In this document: positions 1 through 9,489 of the stretch, one piece after another
Position numbering within the stretch: position 1 is the first letter of the stretch
How the letters are laid out: every line of letters starts with the position of its first letter
Source: UTCHB3 sp964625575
GTDB taxonomy: Bacteria > Bacteroidota > Ignavibacteria > Ignavibacteriales > Ignavibacteriaceae
Reading direction: 5' to 3'
Assembly: GCA_964625575.1 (NCBI GenBank)
Contig: CAZVBQ010000001.1
Location: 376,632 to 440,631, forward strand
DNA: 64,000 bases
Made by a program: the position numbers and the translations under genes
Notes under the pieces: generated by a model
Databases searched by the model: none
The model's input: the letters and a program-made list of their open reading frames with translations, nothing else
Told to the model about the DNA's origin: nothing

Positions 1-133
1 CACCCTCATGAAAATGAACTTCGACATTCTTCCCTTTTACCGTGTACCACTCGAACTCCGAATTGTACTTGTCGAACTGACCATAAACGGTTAAAGTTAG
101 AAGTGCCGCTATAAATGCAAATTTTCTGAACAT
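1..133 (-). CDS. Exported protein of unknown function, N-terminal part only
   Basis: This is the first 44 codons of a gene that runs off the left edge of the window. The ATG lies at 131-133, nine bases after the stop codon of the M6-like gene, so it is probably the last visible gene of the porU-porV run. The product begins with a short basic and hydrophobic signal peptide (MFRKFAFIAALLTL) ending near VYG, followed by FEWYTVKGKNVEVHFHEG. That opening resembles the start of large exported Bacteroidota/Ignavibacteria proteins carrying peptidase-MA or TolB-like propeller domains, but this is inference from a very short stretch. No domain can be assigned. Confidence 0.6.
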   Translation of the reverse strand, partial: MFRKFAFIAALLTLTVYGQFDKYNSEFEWYTVKGKNVEVHFHEG

Positions 134-142
134 CAATTTCCG

Positions 143-3100
143 CTATTTTATAATTGCAATTTTAATCACTTTATGCCCGGATTTACCCGAAACAACCGAG
201 GTTGCCTCTACATTCGCGAGATAAACACCCGATTGAATGTTTCTTACATCCCATCTGATCTCGCCATCCATCCCGCCCTGTCCGAAACCTTTGAGTTCGG
301 CTACATAATCTCCGGCGAGGTCGAATATTTTAACAGATACATCCGAATCTTCATCCACATAGAATCTGATGAATGTCTCGGAACCGGTTGCAGGATTGGG
401 GTAGTTGTAAATTTTCTGATCGGGCATGAAAGTCTTGTCAGTCACAGAATTCGCGGTCAACTTAGCTGACAACGTATTGGCGTCGTTCCCATATCTGCCG
501 TAAAAATAAGGAGTTCCGGCAGCGAGGTTAAGTGTCCACGCGCTTACTGTGCCTGATTGCCCCGTGGTGATAAAACCCGGCATACCGGATGCAGTGAAAT
601 AATCCGCGGTGTTGGTTGAATTGCCGGCGAACGGTTCGCCCGTGCTGAGAGGGAAACCATCAACCAGTTTTCCTGTCAAACCGTCGTGAGCGTAAACGAG
701 TCCGTTTGATGTAAAAGAAATTATCTCCGGGTGCTTTGTGCCGGAGAAATCAGCCACCATAGTGTTCCCGGCGAATGTGTTTCCCGCGGGAATAACAACA
801 GGGAAATTATCAGCAACCGCGCCGGTAAGATTGACTGAATAAAGCTCGTTGCCTGAAGTATAATTCACATAAAGATTGCCGTCAAGCCTGTTATCCGATA
901 CCGAAATGGCTGTAACAGGTGTTTTCCCCTTCAGTGTGAGGGGCTGATTGGAAAGTTCAGGACTGTTTGAGACTCCGGTGGTCATCATAAATGGCATCGT
1001 GATAACCCTTAGTCTGTTCCCTTCTTCGAGAGCAAGAATAACGGGACGACCTTTATAATCACAATTTACCGCTGATAGCAGTTTACCGGTGAAGATATTC
1101 GTGCCAACTCCGTTGCCGTACTCACCCGCGTAATATGTGGAAGCATCATTTTGTGTAAAGTAAACCATTGAACCCAAAAAATGCAGTGTGGTAACAGGTA
1201 CACCTGAAACTCCTGACGCGGAATCAAGATTGGCGAACGGTTCAAGTGAAAATCTGTATAGCTTGCCTTGGGATGTTCCAACAACAACCCTTTCATTCTC
1301 CGTGAGACTCGAAGTGATCATTTTCTGGGAGATAACTTCCGCGCCACCTGAGCCTGACTCAAGAGAGTCAATTGTTACTACTCCTCCGCCGGCAACTGCA
1401 CGATAAACCTTGTTACCGCTTGAACCGATGATATAAAGTTTGCCTGCTTTCTCAAAGAATGCCACGCCACCATCACCAAACTGTGACTTTACAACCGTGG
1501 GATTGAAGTTCGCGTCAAAACTTACAAGTGAATTTCCGTTGATGGCAAATTTGTAAGTATCTGTCAGATAAACCTTTTCCGGTACCGAACCCGCGAAAGG
1601 CTTCCATATTTTGTAAGGCTTTATCAGCGAATCCCCTGCCTGAACCGTGAAGATCATCGAGTTGCCGTTGGCAGGGAAATCCTTCATAGTGATCAAGGAG
1701 TTCGCGCCGTCATTGGTCTTTGTATTTGGTCTGGTGGTGTTTGAAAAAACATTGGTGTAAAGGTCGGCTTTGTTCTCAGCGAACCAGAGATCGTACTCTG
1801 TTCCCTCTCCAACCACTTCATCACCAAAAATGGTGTAAAACTTTTCGCCGATATCGTTTACGCCGTCAGCTTCAACCACGGCGACACCTCTGCGCTTCTT
1901 GTCGGTGTTAACTTTGTTGTCGGCTATTTTCGCGTTAATAACTTTTTCATCGATGTGCCAGACGAGGATTCCGCTTCCGGGGAGTGCCCAGTCGAATTCG
2001 TCAACATCGACTACTACTCCGTACAGTGAATCGATAGAGTAACTCGCGAAACCTGTTGTGTCTTTCGGATAAGTTTTCACAACGTAACCGGTACCGTCCC
2101 AAAGCGTGATCTTCGCGCCATCCTTGTTGGCATCCCTCTGACGGTTCTCGATAAGGAAATATTCAGATTCGTTTATACGAAGTTTCAAGAGCGTCGAGTC
2201 GCCCGGCAGAGAGGTGACACGGGAGGTTAAACGTGGTTTGAGGTTTGTTCCGCCCAGATCAACGGGAGTCTCCCACCCAAGCAACATCTTCTCCCAAGGG
2301 GACGGAGCAGGTGGAAAAGCGCCGTTGTAAGCGAAGATCGATTGCCCATCCATTAGTCCGAAACGCCCTATGGCACTTAGTCCGGTGTTCGTATCGAACA
2401 GGTCAGGCAGTCCAAGGTGACTTCCAACCGTTGAGGCAAGAAGTCCGTTCATTGTGATCTTGTATAAAAATGTCGTATTGAATGAACTCACTTCCCTGTT
2501 CTGTGTTTGGGGAAGAATACCTGTGTTCTTTATCTTGAAAGCGCCGCCACTTACAGGCACGCCATCGAATGTACCGCCATAAAATTTCTGAAGTGCCGGC
2601 AGATTGAAATAGATCGAAGGAAGGTCACGCTCGTTTCCAAGGCTTCCGGGAAGGCTGACATCCCTGCCCACACCAGCGTGAAAGATCATAAACAGATCAT
2701 ACCCCGCAAAATTGAATCCCGGATTTGCCTGATCGGCAAGTGTCCAGGTTTCCTGCATGAAATCCCCCATCACCTTGAAATCTGTTGAGTTGATCGGCGG
2801 TGAGTAGTTTCTCATCGTTTTTGAGAGGGTGACACCGTTGGGCAGCACCTCAAAAACAACGTGAAGCTTTCCGTTCGAAACCTTCTGGTAATAGTTCTTT
2901 ACAAATTCAAGGTGAGCTTTGAAGTAATTCCGGTCATGAGGAAGCGGATCAACTATCGATTTTCCGTAGTCTTTTGAGTAGATCGAAGCAAATGTTCCGT
3001 TCCCCACTGTCGTGTTGTCGTTGTCAACCTGAAACTCTGCCATTACAGCAAGAATTTTGATCGTGTCAACCGTACTGACTTTATCAGGATTTCTGAAAGA

Positions 3101-3190
3101 CGAGAGCGAAACACTCCCTTTAAGCGGGGTCTGAGCGTTTATCGTGCAGACAAACAACAATAGCAGAACTGTAAACTTGATGATCTTCAT
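143..3190 (-). CDS. Secreted M6-peptidase-like protein with type IX sorting domain, zinc site lost
   Basis: A 1015-residue exported protein. Residues 1-19 are a signal peptide ending in INA-Q. Residues about 40-520 follow the M6 (immune inhibitor A-like) metalloprotease fold, with LGLPDLFD, a later GLMDGQS and GILVWHIDE, all M6 landmarks. The zinc motif HEFGH that should precede LGLPD reads STVGS at residues 253-257, so both histidines and the glutamate are replaced. Residues about 530-920 look like a beta-propeller, and the C-terminus (YNYPNPATGSE onward) is a type IX secretion sorting domain ending KVIKIAIIK. It follows porV and porU on the same strand. I infer a secreted or surface-anchored non-catalytic protein rather than an active protease. 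Confidence 0.85.
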   Translation of the reverse strand: MKIIKFTVLLLLFVCTINAQTPLKGSVSLSSFRNPDKVSTVDTIKILAVMAEFQVDNDNTTVGNGTFASIYSKDYGKSIVDPLPHDRNYFKAHLEFVKNYYQKVSNGKLHVVFEVLPNGVTLSKTMRNYSPPINSTDFKVMGDFMQETWTLADQANPGFNFAGYDLFMIFHAGVGRDVSLPGSLGNERDLPSIYFNLPALQKFYGGTFDGVPVSGGAFKIKNTGILPQTQNREVSSFNTTFLYKITMNGLLASTVGSHLGLPDLFDTNTGLSAIGRFGLMDGQSIFAYNGAFPPAPSPWEKMLLGWETPVDLGGTNLKPRLTSRVTSLPGDSTLLKLRINESEYFLIENRQRDANKDGAKITLWDGTGYVVKTYPKDTTGFASYSIDSLYGVVVDVDEFDWALPGSGILVWHIDEKVINAKIADNKVNTDKKRRGVAVVEADGVNDIGEKFYTIFGDEVVGEGTEYDLWFAENKADLYTNVFSNTTRPNTKTNDGANSLITMKDFPANGNSMIFTVQAGDSLIKPYKIWKPFAGSVPEKVYLTDTYKFAINGNSLVSFDANFNPTVVKSQFGDGGVAFFEKAGKLYIIGSSGNKVYRAVAGGGVVTIDSLESGSGGAEVISQKMITSSLTENERVVVGTSQGKLYRFSLEPFANLDSASGVSGVPVTTLHFLGSMVYFTQNDASTYYAGEYGNGVGTNIFTGKLLSAVNCDYKGRPVILALEEGNRLRVITMPFMMTTGVSNSPELSNQPLTLKGKTPVTAISVSDNRLDGNLYVNYTSGNELYSVNLTGAVADNFPVVIPAGNTFAGNTMVADFSGTKHPEIISFTSNGLVYAHDGLTGKLVDGFPLSTGEPFAGNSTNTADYFTASGMPGFITTGQSGTVSAWTLNLAAGTPYFYGRYGNDANTLSAKLTANSVTDKTFMPDQKIYNYPNPATGSETFIRFYVDEDSDVSVKIFDLAGDYVAELKGFGQGGMDGEIRWDVRNIQSGVYLANVEATSVVSGKSGHKVIKIAIIK

Positions 3191-3232
3191 TAGCCGGAAA
3201 ATATTTTATGCAAATTTTAAAGATAAGGATTT

Positions 3233-3394
3233 TTGGGGTTTAGGGTATCGGGTATGGGATACGGTGTTTGGGTATGGGGTGGGGTGTAGGGTATGGGGTG
3301 GGGTGAGGGTAAAACTTACACCAAACCCCAACTTCCAAACACTAATCTGCCGCGGCAGACCAAACACCAAACCCCAAATCCTAAACCCCAAATA
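3233..3394. repeat. Heptanucleotide arrays facing each other around a palindrome
   Basis: Between porV and the M6-like gene. From 3233 to about 3309 the sequence reads as consecutive G/T-rich 7-mers (TTGGGGT TTAGGGT ATCGGGT and degenerate copies). From 3360 to 3394 it is five in-phase C/A-rich 7-mers (CCAAACA CCAAACC CCAAATC CTAAACC CCAAATA). A 12-base palindrome CTGCCGCGGCAG stands at 3347-3358. The two arms are roughly complementary, so a long imperfect hairpin is possible. The array ends three bases before the porV stop codon. Confidence 0.85.
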
Positions 3395-3397
3395 AAA

Positions 3398-4558
3398 CTA
3401 TAACCCTCTCGGGAGCCCCAGGTGTTTCTCGGGTAAACCGCCCCATCCGACGAGGATGGTGAAACGGAGGGTGTCGCTCAGAGGATGGTTCTCGCCATCT
3501 TTGAAGACCGAGGTTGAAATGTAACTGAAGTCAAATCCGTATATGTCATATCTGATACCTGCACCAAGGGTGATGAACTTTCTGTTACCGTAGTTTGGAT
3601 CTTCATAGAAGAAACCGCCACGGAGAGCGAAAAGGAAGTCGCCGGGTGTACCATACCAGTATTCAAGACCCATTGAAGTTACAATGTCAGCAAGCTCTTC
3701 ACCGATGTTCTTGTCACCCCAGGCAGTGAATACCGCTTTGTAGAACTCATCACTGGTTCCGTCAGGGTATCTTCTTACGAGAAGTTTCGCGAAATCAAGG
3801 GTGTAGGTAAGGCTGTTGTACTCATCAGAAAGAATTCTGTATGCGAATCCGAGTCTGAACTGGGTCGGTATCGGGTCTGCCTGCGCGCGGTCGATGTATG
3901 AAATTTTTGGACCGAGGTTGCTGAGGTTAAGACCGATCGAGAATTTGTTTCCGAGATCGTAATCAACGAAAGGAAGCACGAGTGAAGAGGGTCTCCACAT
4001 GAAACCAAGGTCAAAGCTAACTGATGTTGCTGTACCTGTTCCCTGCTCCTGTCCGGTTGGCTGATCAGAAAGACGGCTGTGAATTAGTCTGAGGTTCACG
4101 CCAAATCCCCAGTCGTTCGAGAGTTTAGTGGCGTAACCAACAGTAGCCGCCATATCGAACGATCTGAAGGTTCCGAGCGGATCGGGTGAATCGGGACCCG
4201 TTCTGACGAACTCGCCATAGTTCATGTAAGTGATGCTCGCGGTTACACTTCCATTGATATCATCAATGTAGTTTCTGTAGGTCGCGTAATCGTAAAAAAG
4301 ATCGAGTTTGAACTGTGGTAACCAGTTCGAGTGCGTGAAACTGAATTCCTGTCCCGTAAGGAACGCTATACCGGCGGGATTCCAGAATACTGCCGATGAA
4401 TTGTCGGCAAGACCCGCGCCGGACTCACCAATACCGCCACCTCTTGAATCGGGCGCGATCAAAAGGAACGGTACTGCCGCTTCTCCCTGAGCCTGAATGG
4501 TTTTGCTGAAACCAAAGATTGCTATCAACCCAAGGATCGCGATTTTGAACTTGTTCAT
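3398..4558 (-). CDS. porV: Type IX secretion outer-membrane protein PorV (LptO)
   Basis: A 386-residue outer-membrane beta-barrel protein of the PorV/PorQ family. PorV is the shuttle that delivers type IX cargo from the translocon to the PorU attachment complex. A signal peptide (residues 1-23, ending QAQ) is followed by the family signature FLLIAPDSRGGGIGESG, then DNSSAVFWNPAGIAFL, which matches the conserved N-terminal loop of PorV. The rest alternates short amphipathic strands typical of a 14-strand barrel. A strong Shine-Dalgarno (GGAGG) lies upstream of the ATG. It is 35 bases downstream of porU, and this pairing supports the assignment. Length is normal for the family. Confidence 0.95.
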   Translation of the reverse strand: MNKFKIAILGLIAIFGFSKTIQAQGEAAVPFLLIAPDSRGGGIGESGAGLADNSSAVFWNPAGIAFLTGQEFSFTHSNWLPQFKLDLFYDYATYRNYIDDINGSVTASITYMNYGEFVRTGPDSPDPLGTFRSFDMAATVGYATKLSNDWGFGVNLRLIHSRLSDQPTGQEQGTGTATSVSFDLGFMWRPSSLVLPFVDYDLGNKFSIGLNLSNLGPKISYIDRAQADPIPTQFRLGFAYRILSDEYNSLTYTLDFAKLLVRRYPDGTSDEFYKAVFTAWGDKNIGEELADIVTSMGLEYWYGTPGDFLFALRGGFFYEDPNYGNRKFITLGAGIRYDIYGFDFSYISTSVFKDGENHPLSDTLRFTILVGWGGLPEKHLGLPRGL

Positions 4559-4593
4559 TAATTAACCTCCATGAAAGAATTTTTATTCAAAAC

Positions 4594-7500
4594 TTATCTA
4601 ATAATGCTTAATTTACCCAGAACTGATCTGGTTTCGCCGCCATCCGACGGTTTTACTATCAACTTGTAGAGATACGTCCCGTTTGCAGCCAGATCGCCGT
4701 CATCATCCCTGCCATCCCACTCGACGCGAACGAATCTGTCGTTGATCCACTTCGAATCGATCTCCTTGATCTTCCTTCCGGCGATCGTGTAGATCAGTAT
4801 CCGCGCGTCAACCGGTCCGGCTATGTTGTGCTGGAACGTGAAGAAGGTGTTCGAAGAGAATGGATTCGGATAGTTCATCACATACTCAACGGCTATTCCC
4901 CCACCCGACACAACTTTGAACTCTGACTCAACAGTTGATGAATTATTAAAAACATCCCAACCCTTCACCCGGATGGTGTAAACACCGGGAGCGAGATTTG
5001 AAAACCTGTAGTTTACCTTCCCAGTTTTTCCACCTGAGTTTAGATCCCCGGTGAAATAACTCGTCAGGTCAATTGGATTTTGCTCGTTGCCATTCAGAAC
5101 CGCCTCTATTTTGTGTCCTACTCCCAAACCCGTGGTGTTCAACCCCGTTTCATCACGGAGAGAAACCACCAGCGTGGTGTTCGGATTAACAAGGTAAGCA
5201 TTCTCGTAACGCGCGTCATCAAATGTTATTTCCATCGCGGGGCCCTTGCCGTCGTTAATAACCGACTGATCAACGCCGCCGATGGTGATATTGTTTGTAA
5301 AACTTATACCGTCTTTTTCACTGTTGAAGAAGTAGAAAACGAGTTTCCCCTTCTGATTGTCGTATGAAATATCTTTCGGCACCACGAATTCGGCATTGAA
5401 CTTGCCATTCACAACCGATACCCCGCCTCTGAAGATCAAGCCACCCGGCACCTTCATCGCTGCTGAAGGACTGATCTCGGGAAGTGGAAGCGTGGTCTCG
5501 GCATCGTATACCGTGAGCAGCCCCTCGCCGTTAAAATCACTCCAGAATGTTCCATCGGCTTTTCTCACCGAACCGGCTATTTTCAAACTGTTAAGTGCCT
5601 TCACCGGTACAACTGTAACTCCGGGGTCGTTCCCGTTTATTGAGTCGATCTTCCCGTTATACTGCGGAAGTGCCAGCCTTATCGCGGGATCGCTGAAAAG
5701 CTGGAATTTCTGATCATTCTCCGTCAGAAAGTTCACTTTTGTAAGCAGATACGCCATTCCCATCCTCTTCGGAAGGTTGTCATAGTCCCTGCCCCACTTC
5801 AACATCTGATGGTAGAGCGAATCGTTAAGTATCGTGTTCTGCTCCGAATAAACCGGTCTTACCGCCGTGTAAACACCAATTGCGCCTGCACCGGGCAGGA
5901 AAAGAAGGTCTTCAGTCGCGCTTTGGGCATCGGTTCTGTCGTAATATCCAAAGTCGCAGGTTGCCGCTGTAAGAAAGAAGTAGCGACTGTTCTTAAGCTG
6001 CGGGATGGTTGAACTCCTCACAAAGACCTGCTCGTGAGCCCAAAGTTCGGGACTTCCGTGCCCGATGTAGTTCATCAGTATTGTTCCTTCGTTTATCGCG
6101 TTTATTATAGCAGCGTTAACTTCAGGTTTTCTTCTGCCAAGACTGGTCTGAACTGTCGGATAATTTATCAAATATATTTTCTTCTGCTCATACTCGGGCG
6201 GTATCCTGCTCTGCGAGAGGCGTTCCGACTGCATGGTATTCGCGGCAAGATCAATACCGGTTGAAGTAAGGTGATCATCGGCCACGAGCGTGATCAGGTT
6301 CTTCCACGAACTTTTGTCAGTGCTGCGTTCGTAAGCAACTACCTTGTCAAGATAATCATTCGCCTGTTTCGCGTTCTGGGCGGCAATTCTGCCAAGCCCA
6401 AGATCGATCCGGCGGTCATTTCCCGATACCCATGTGTAAAAATCGTCGGTCGAGAAAGAGTTGATCTCATAAAGAAAATCACGGGTCTGATAAGTGGGAA
6501 CCTTGTTGTTCCCTTTCCCTTCGATATTCTTGTAGTCGTAGTCACCGTCACCGAGAATAAAAACATACTTTGGAGTTATCTGCCAGTTATCGTAAGCATA
6601 TTTTACAAAATCCCTTAAAGCGCTTGGGTCAAGCGCACCGGCATTAAACTCGTTCATTATCGCGTCAACGGTAAAAACCTTCGCGGAAATGGGATCCGTG
6701 GGATGTGACTCCCTGTATTGCTTGTATCTGTTCGCGGACTCTACCAGATCTTTCGAGGTCAGAACTATTATTTCAGCTCCCGAAAGGTCGCCACGGATAT
6801 TTTGGTTAGGCATTTCAACAGCGTTAACCGGGGTTTTGTACTGCTGCCCGCATATCGCGTAATATCTGCTGATAGCTCCCGGTCTTTCCCATGACCTGAA
6901 ACGGAATTCACTTCCACTCTGCATCAGGGGGTTGGTTATTTTCCTCACGTTCGAGTGATCGGAAATATCGTAAACCGTAATATCGGTGTTGGAAAAATTG
7001 CTCAGATGGTATTCATACAACGAATCGGGTCCGGTTGTTCCACGCATCTTGGGTGAATAAAAAAGCAACACGTCGTTGTATGCCTTGAGGTAACGGGTCC
7101 AGGCGATCTCATAAAAGTCAAGATAACCGTATGAAGTGCTGTTGCCCGCGCCAAACGTAAACCTCAAAACAGATCTTTCATCCGGATATGTGCCGAAGTG
7201 GGGCCTTCCGGTCGTACTGTCAAGCCTGCCTACCGAGTAAGGGTCAGAGCCGTTCCCCGAGATGGTCGAACTTCTTACAACATTACCGTTCTCCTCCACT
7301 GTCAATCCGACCGATTCGCTCGATCTGTTCACAAACCAATAAGAGTAATATGTCGGCTTGCCGGGTATTATCCCTTCAACTTTCTTCTGGTAAACCCTTG
7401 TTTTGGTGTTCTGAGAGAACTCATCCCCAACGAAGTATCTTCCTGTTTGACCCAGGTTTATCTTGTCTTCATCCCAAAAATCATAAGCGTCGCTCGATTC

Positions 7501-8583
7501 AACAATATTGGAAGTGTTGTCGGCGACTGAACTTTTACTCCCTGTCCTCTTTCCGTTGGTACCGCCGGATGTTATCCAGAAGTAATTCTTTGCTGTATAC
7601 GGGTTTTGGTTTCTTTTTACCACTCTCGCGAGTGAATCATAATACCAGAATCCAACACCCCTCCCGTAAAATATTATTTCGTCTCCCTGATCAAACTTGC
7701 CGTCATCCTGTCCGGTTACAGTGATCGCGATCTCCTGAAGGTCTTCGGGACGCGCAACAGAGATGTTCTCTGAAAGAACGTAACCGCCGTTGTTGTAAAT
7801 CTTTATGGTTCTCGGATCAACAGTCGCGGGATTGATTCCAAAAGAACTCAACTGATCATACTTGATCTTGTAAAATCCCTCTTCGGGAGCTTCGAAACGG
7901 AACCACCTCCCTGATGAAAGTACTGTCTGCCCGACCGCGGAGCCTTTTTTCAGACCGGCAGGCTTCCGGGCGATCCATTTCCGGGCCATGTCGTAGTTGA
8001 ATACCATTTCACGGAGGAACTCGTCATCGGATCCCGCGCTTCCCGGGGTGTTTCCGAATGTAAACCGGACCGTCATCCGTTTTAAGAGTTTTATGTTCCC
8101 GCCATCCTGCGTTACCGCGCCGAGGTAGACATCCTGAACGTTTAGACCCCTAACCATGCCCCCTTCACCAAAGATCAGAGGGTCGTTGTTGATAGTTATA
8201 TCGTTCCGGCGGTTATAAGTGTACTCGGCGTTTCTTTCCGCGCCGGGTCGCACATCGGGTACAGGAGGCAGTTCACCCGGAATGTAACTGTAAGATGTGG
8301 CGAGCACTTCTGCGGTCACTCCGTTTTCATAGGGTACACCAAGCGTCAGGTGGCGTGATCTCGCGTCGGGAGCGCCAACTGTGGCTGAAGGATTACGCGT
8401 GGAACCAGAAAACACAGTTTTCCGGTACTGTCTCCCGTCTATAGTGACATATCCCGTGTCACTATATGACGGTGCATACTCAATGGTCAGACTGTTTGCC
8501 GACGATTGAATGATCTTGATTTCGCTCTGTGGAAAAACCTGGAGAGCCAGAGCCAATAATAATAACGAGATCTTCTTTAGCAT
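4594..8583 (-). CDS. porU: Type IX secretion sortase PorU (C25 gingipain-like peptidase)
   Basis: A 1329-residue surface protease-transpeptidase that removes the C-terminal sorting domain of type IX cargo and attaches the cargo to the cell surface. A signal peptide occupies residues 1-18. An N-terminal beta-rich region (to about 590) precedes the C25 caspase-like domain, where the catalytic dyad is visible as His842 in NYIGHGS and Cys876 in TAATCDFGYY. The C-terminus (YPNPFSSNTFFTF onward, ending LGKLSIIR) is a FlgD-Ig-like type IX domain, which PorU carries although it is not cleaved from itself. It is first in the visible run porU-porV-M6-like gene. Length is close to other PorU proteins. 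Confidence 0.95.
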   Translation of the reverse strand: MLKKISLLLLALALQVFPQSEIKIIQSSANSLTIEYAPSYSDTGYVTIDGRQYRKTVFSGSTRNPSATVGAPDARSRHLTLGVPYENGVTAEVLATSYSYIPGELPPVPDVRPGAERNAEYTYNRRNDITINNDPLIFGEGGMVRGLNVQDVYLGAVTQDGGNIKLLKRMTVRFTFGNTPGSAGSDDEFLREMVFNYDMARKWIARKPAGLKKGSAVGQTVLSSGRWFRFEAPEEGFYKIKYDQLSSFGINPATVDPRTIKIYNNGGYVLSENISVARPEDLQEIAITVTGQDDGKFDQGDEIIFYGRGVGFWYYDSLARVVKRNQNPYTAKNYFWITSGGTNGKRTGSKSSVADNTSNIVESSDAYDFWDEDKINLGQTGRYFVGDEFSQNTKTRVYQKKVEGIIPGKPTYYSYWFVNRSSESVGLTVEENGNVVRSSTISGNGSDPYSVGRLDSTTGRPHFGTYPDERSVLRFTFGAGNSTSYGYLDFYEIAWTRYLKAYNDVLLFYSPKMRGTTGPDSLYEYHLSNFSNTDITVYDISDHSNVRKITNPLMQSGSEFRFRSWERPGAISRYYAICGQQYKTPVNAVEMPNQNIRGDLSGAEIIVLTSKDLVESANRYKQYRESHPTDPISAKVFTVDAIMNEFNAGALDPSALRDFVKYAYDNWQITPKYVFILGDGDYDYKNIEGKGNNKVPTYQTRDFLYEINSFSTDDFYTWVSGNDRRIDLGLGRIAAQNAKQANDYLDKVVAYERSTDKSSWKNLITLVADDHLTSTGIDLAANTMQSERLSQSRIPPEYEQKKIYLINYPTVQTSLGRRKPEVNAAIINAINEGTILMNYIGHGSPELWAHEQVFVRSSTIPQLKNSRYFFLTAATCDFGYYDRTDAQSATEDLLFLPGAGAIGVYTAVRPVYSEQNTILNDSLYHQMLKWGRDYDNLPKRMGMAYLLTKVNFLTENDQKFQLFSDPAIRLALPQYNGKIDSINGNDPGVTVVPVKALNSLKIAGSVRKADGTFWSDFNGEGLLTVYDAETTLPLPEISPSAAMKVPGGLIFRGGVSVVNGKFNAEFVVPKDISYDNQKGKLVFYFFNSEKDGISFTNNITIGGVDQSVINDGKGPAMEITFDDARYENAYLVNPNTTLVVSLRDETGLNTTGLGVGHKIEAVLNGNEQNPIDLTSYFTGDLNSGGKTGKVNYRFSNLAPGVYTIRVKGWDVFNNSSTVESEFKVVSGGGIAVEYVMNYPNPFSSNTFFTFQHNIAGPVDARILIYTIAGRKIKEIDSKWINDRFVRVEWDGRDDDGDLAANGTYLYKLIVKPSDGGETRSVLGKLSIIR

Positions 8584-8796
8584 GCTTGCCGAAAAATGGT
8601 TTGCTTACAAATTATTCAAAATTGGTAGAAAAATCTCGTATCTGGGCTCCGGATATGTTGCCTTTGCTTTCAGGCTGTGGAAGTGTGAAACAAATATTTC
8701 TTTAATAAATTAAGATAACTAAAATCCTGAATTAAAATAATACAATTTTCAGTCCATTTTTCACTTTCCCCTCTCAAATCCACTAAAAACGCGGAA

Positions 8797-9432
8797 TCAC
8801 AGCTTCGCCCCGGGACAAATATCATTCAGAACGCATCTGAAACACTCCGGTTTGCGGGCAAAGCAAACGTTCCTTCCGTGAGTGGCGAGCTGGTGTGAAA
8901 ACACAACCCAGTCACCGGGATCAATGAGCTCTTTCAGCTCCGCTTCTATCTTGTCTGGGTCCTGCGATCCGACAAGGCCGAGCAGGTTTGAGAGCCTTTT
9001 AACGTGCGTGTCTACGGCTATCGCAGGTTGCCCATAAGCGTTGCCAACCACAACGGAAGCGGTCTTCCTCCCCACCCCCGGCAACTCTTTAAGCACCTCA
9101 AAGTCAGCGGGAACAACACCTCTATGATCCTCAACCAGAATTTGGCAGCAATTCTTTATGTTTTTTGCTTTCTGACGGTAAAACCCCGTTGAGAAAATAT
9201 CTTTTTCAATCTCTTCGAGTGGGGCGTTAGCGAAAGAAGCGGGTGAGGTGTACTTTTTGAATAGATCAGCGGTCACAATATTAACCCGCGCGTCAGTGCA
9301 CTGGGCAGAGAGAATCGTGGCGACCAAAAGCTCGAATGGTGAATTGAAATTCAAAGCGCATTGGGCATCAGGATAAATTTCCCTCAATCTTTTTACGGTT
9401 TCTTTTGCTCTCTCTTCTCTGTTCATCAACAT
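8797..9432 (-). CDS. nth: Endonuclease III, DNA glycosylase/AP lyase
   Basis: A 211-residue base-excision repair enzyme that removes oxidised pyrimidines and cleaves the abasic site. The helix-hairpin-helix (LPGVGRKTA) carries the catalytic lysine at residue 123, and the essential aspartate is Asp141 in AVDTHV. The 4Fe-4S cluster motif is complete at the C-terminus: Cys190, Cys197, Cys200 and Cys206 with spacing C-x6-C-x2-C-x5-C. Length matches the family. MLMNREE offers two in-frame ATGs six bases apart; either could be used. It stands alone on this strand between porU and the divergent membrane-protein gene at 9490. Confidence 0.97.
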   Translation of the reverse strand: MLMNREERAKETVKRLREIYPDAQCALNFNSPFELLVATILSAQCTDARVNIVTADLFKKYTSPASFANAPLEEIEKDIFSTGFYRQKAKNIKNCCQILVEDHRGVVPADFEVLKELPGVGRKTASVVVGNAYGQPAIAVDTHVKRLSNLLGLVGSQDPDKIEAELKELIDPGDWVVFSHQLATHGRNVCFARKPECFRCVLNDICPGAKL

Positions 9433-9450
9433 CTGTGAAGCTGCTTTATT

Positions 9451-9458
9451 TATATTTG
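9451..9458 (+). promoter_or_regulatory. Candidate -7 promoter box
   Basis: TATATTTG fits the Bacteroidota -7 consensus TAnnTTTG and lies 31 bases before the ATG of the HELGH membrane protein. No clear -33 TTG partner was found at the usual distance, so support is moderate. Confidence 0.4.
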
Positions 9459-9489
9459 TTCAGTAAAAATAATTTTTGTCCGGTAACTG

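Noticed and set aside
143..3190. An active M6 metalloprotease
   Set aside because: The HExxH motif is replaced by STVGS, so protease activity is not supported.
3233..3309. A telomere or chromosome end
   Set aside because: The TTAGGGT-like units are internal, degenerate and one of many heptamer arrays; genes continue on both sides.
7188..7724. A 178-codon open frame on the plus strand inside porU
   Set aside because: Antisense shadow of porU with no supporting signal.
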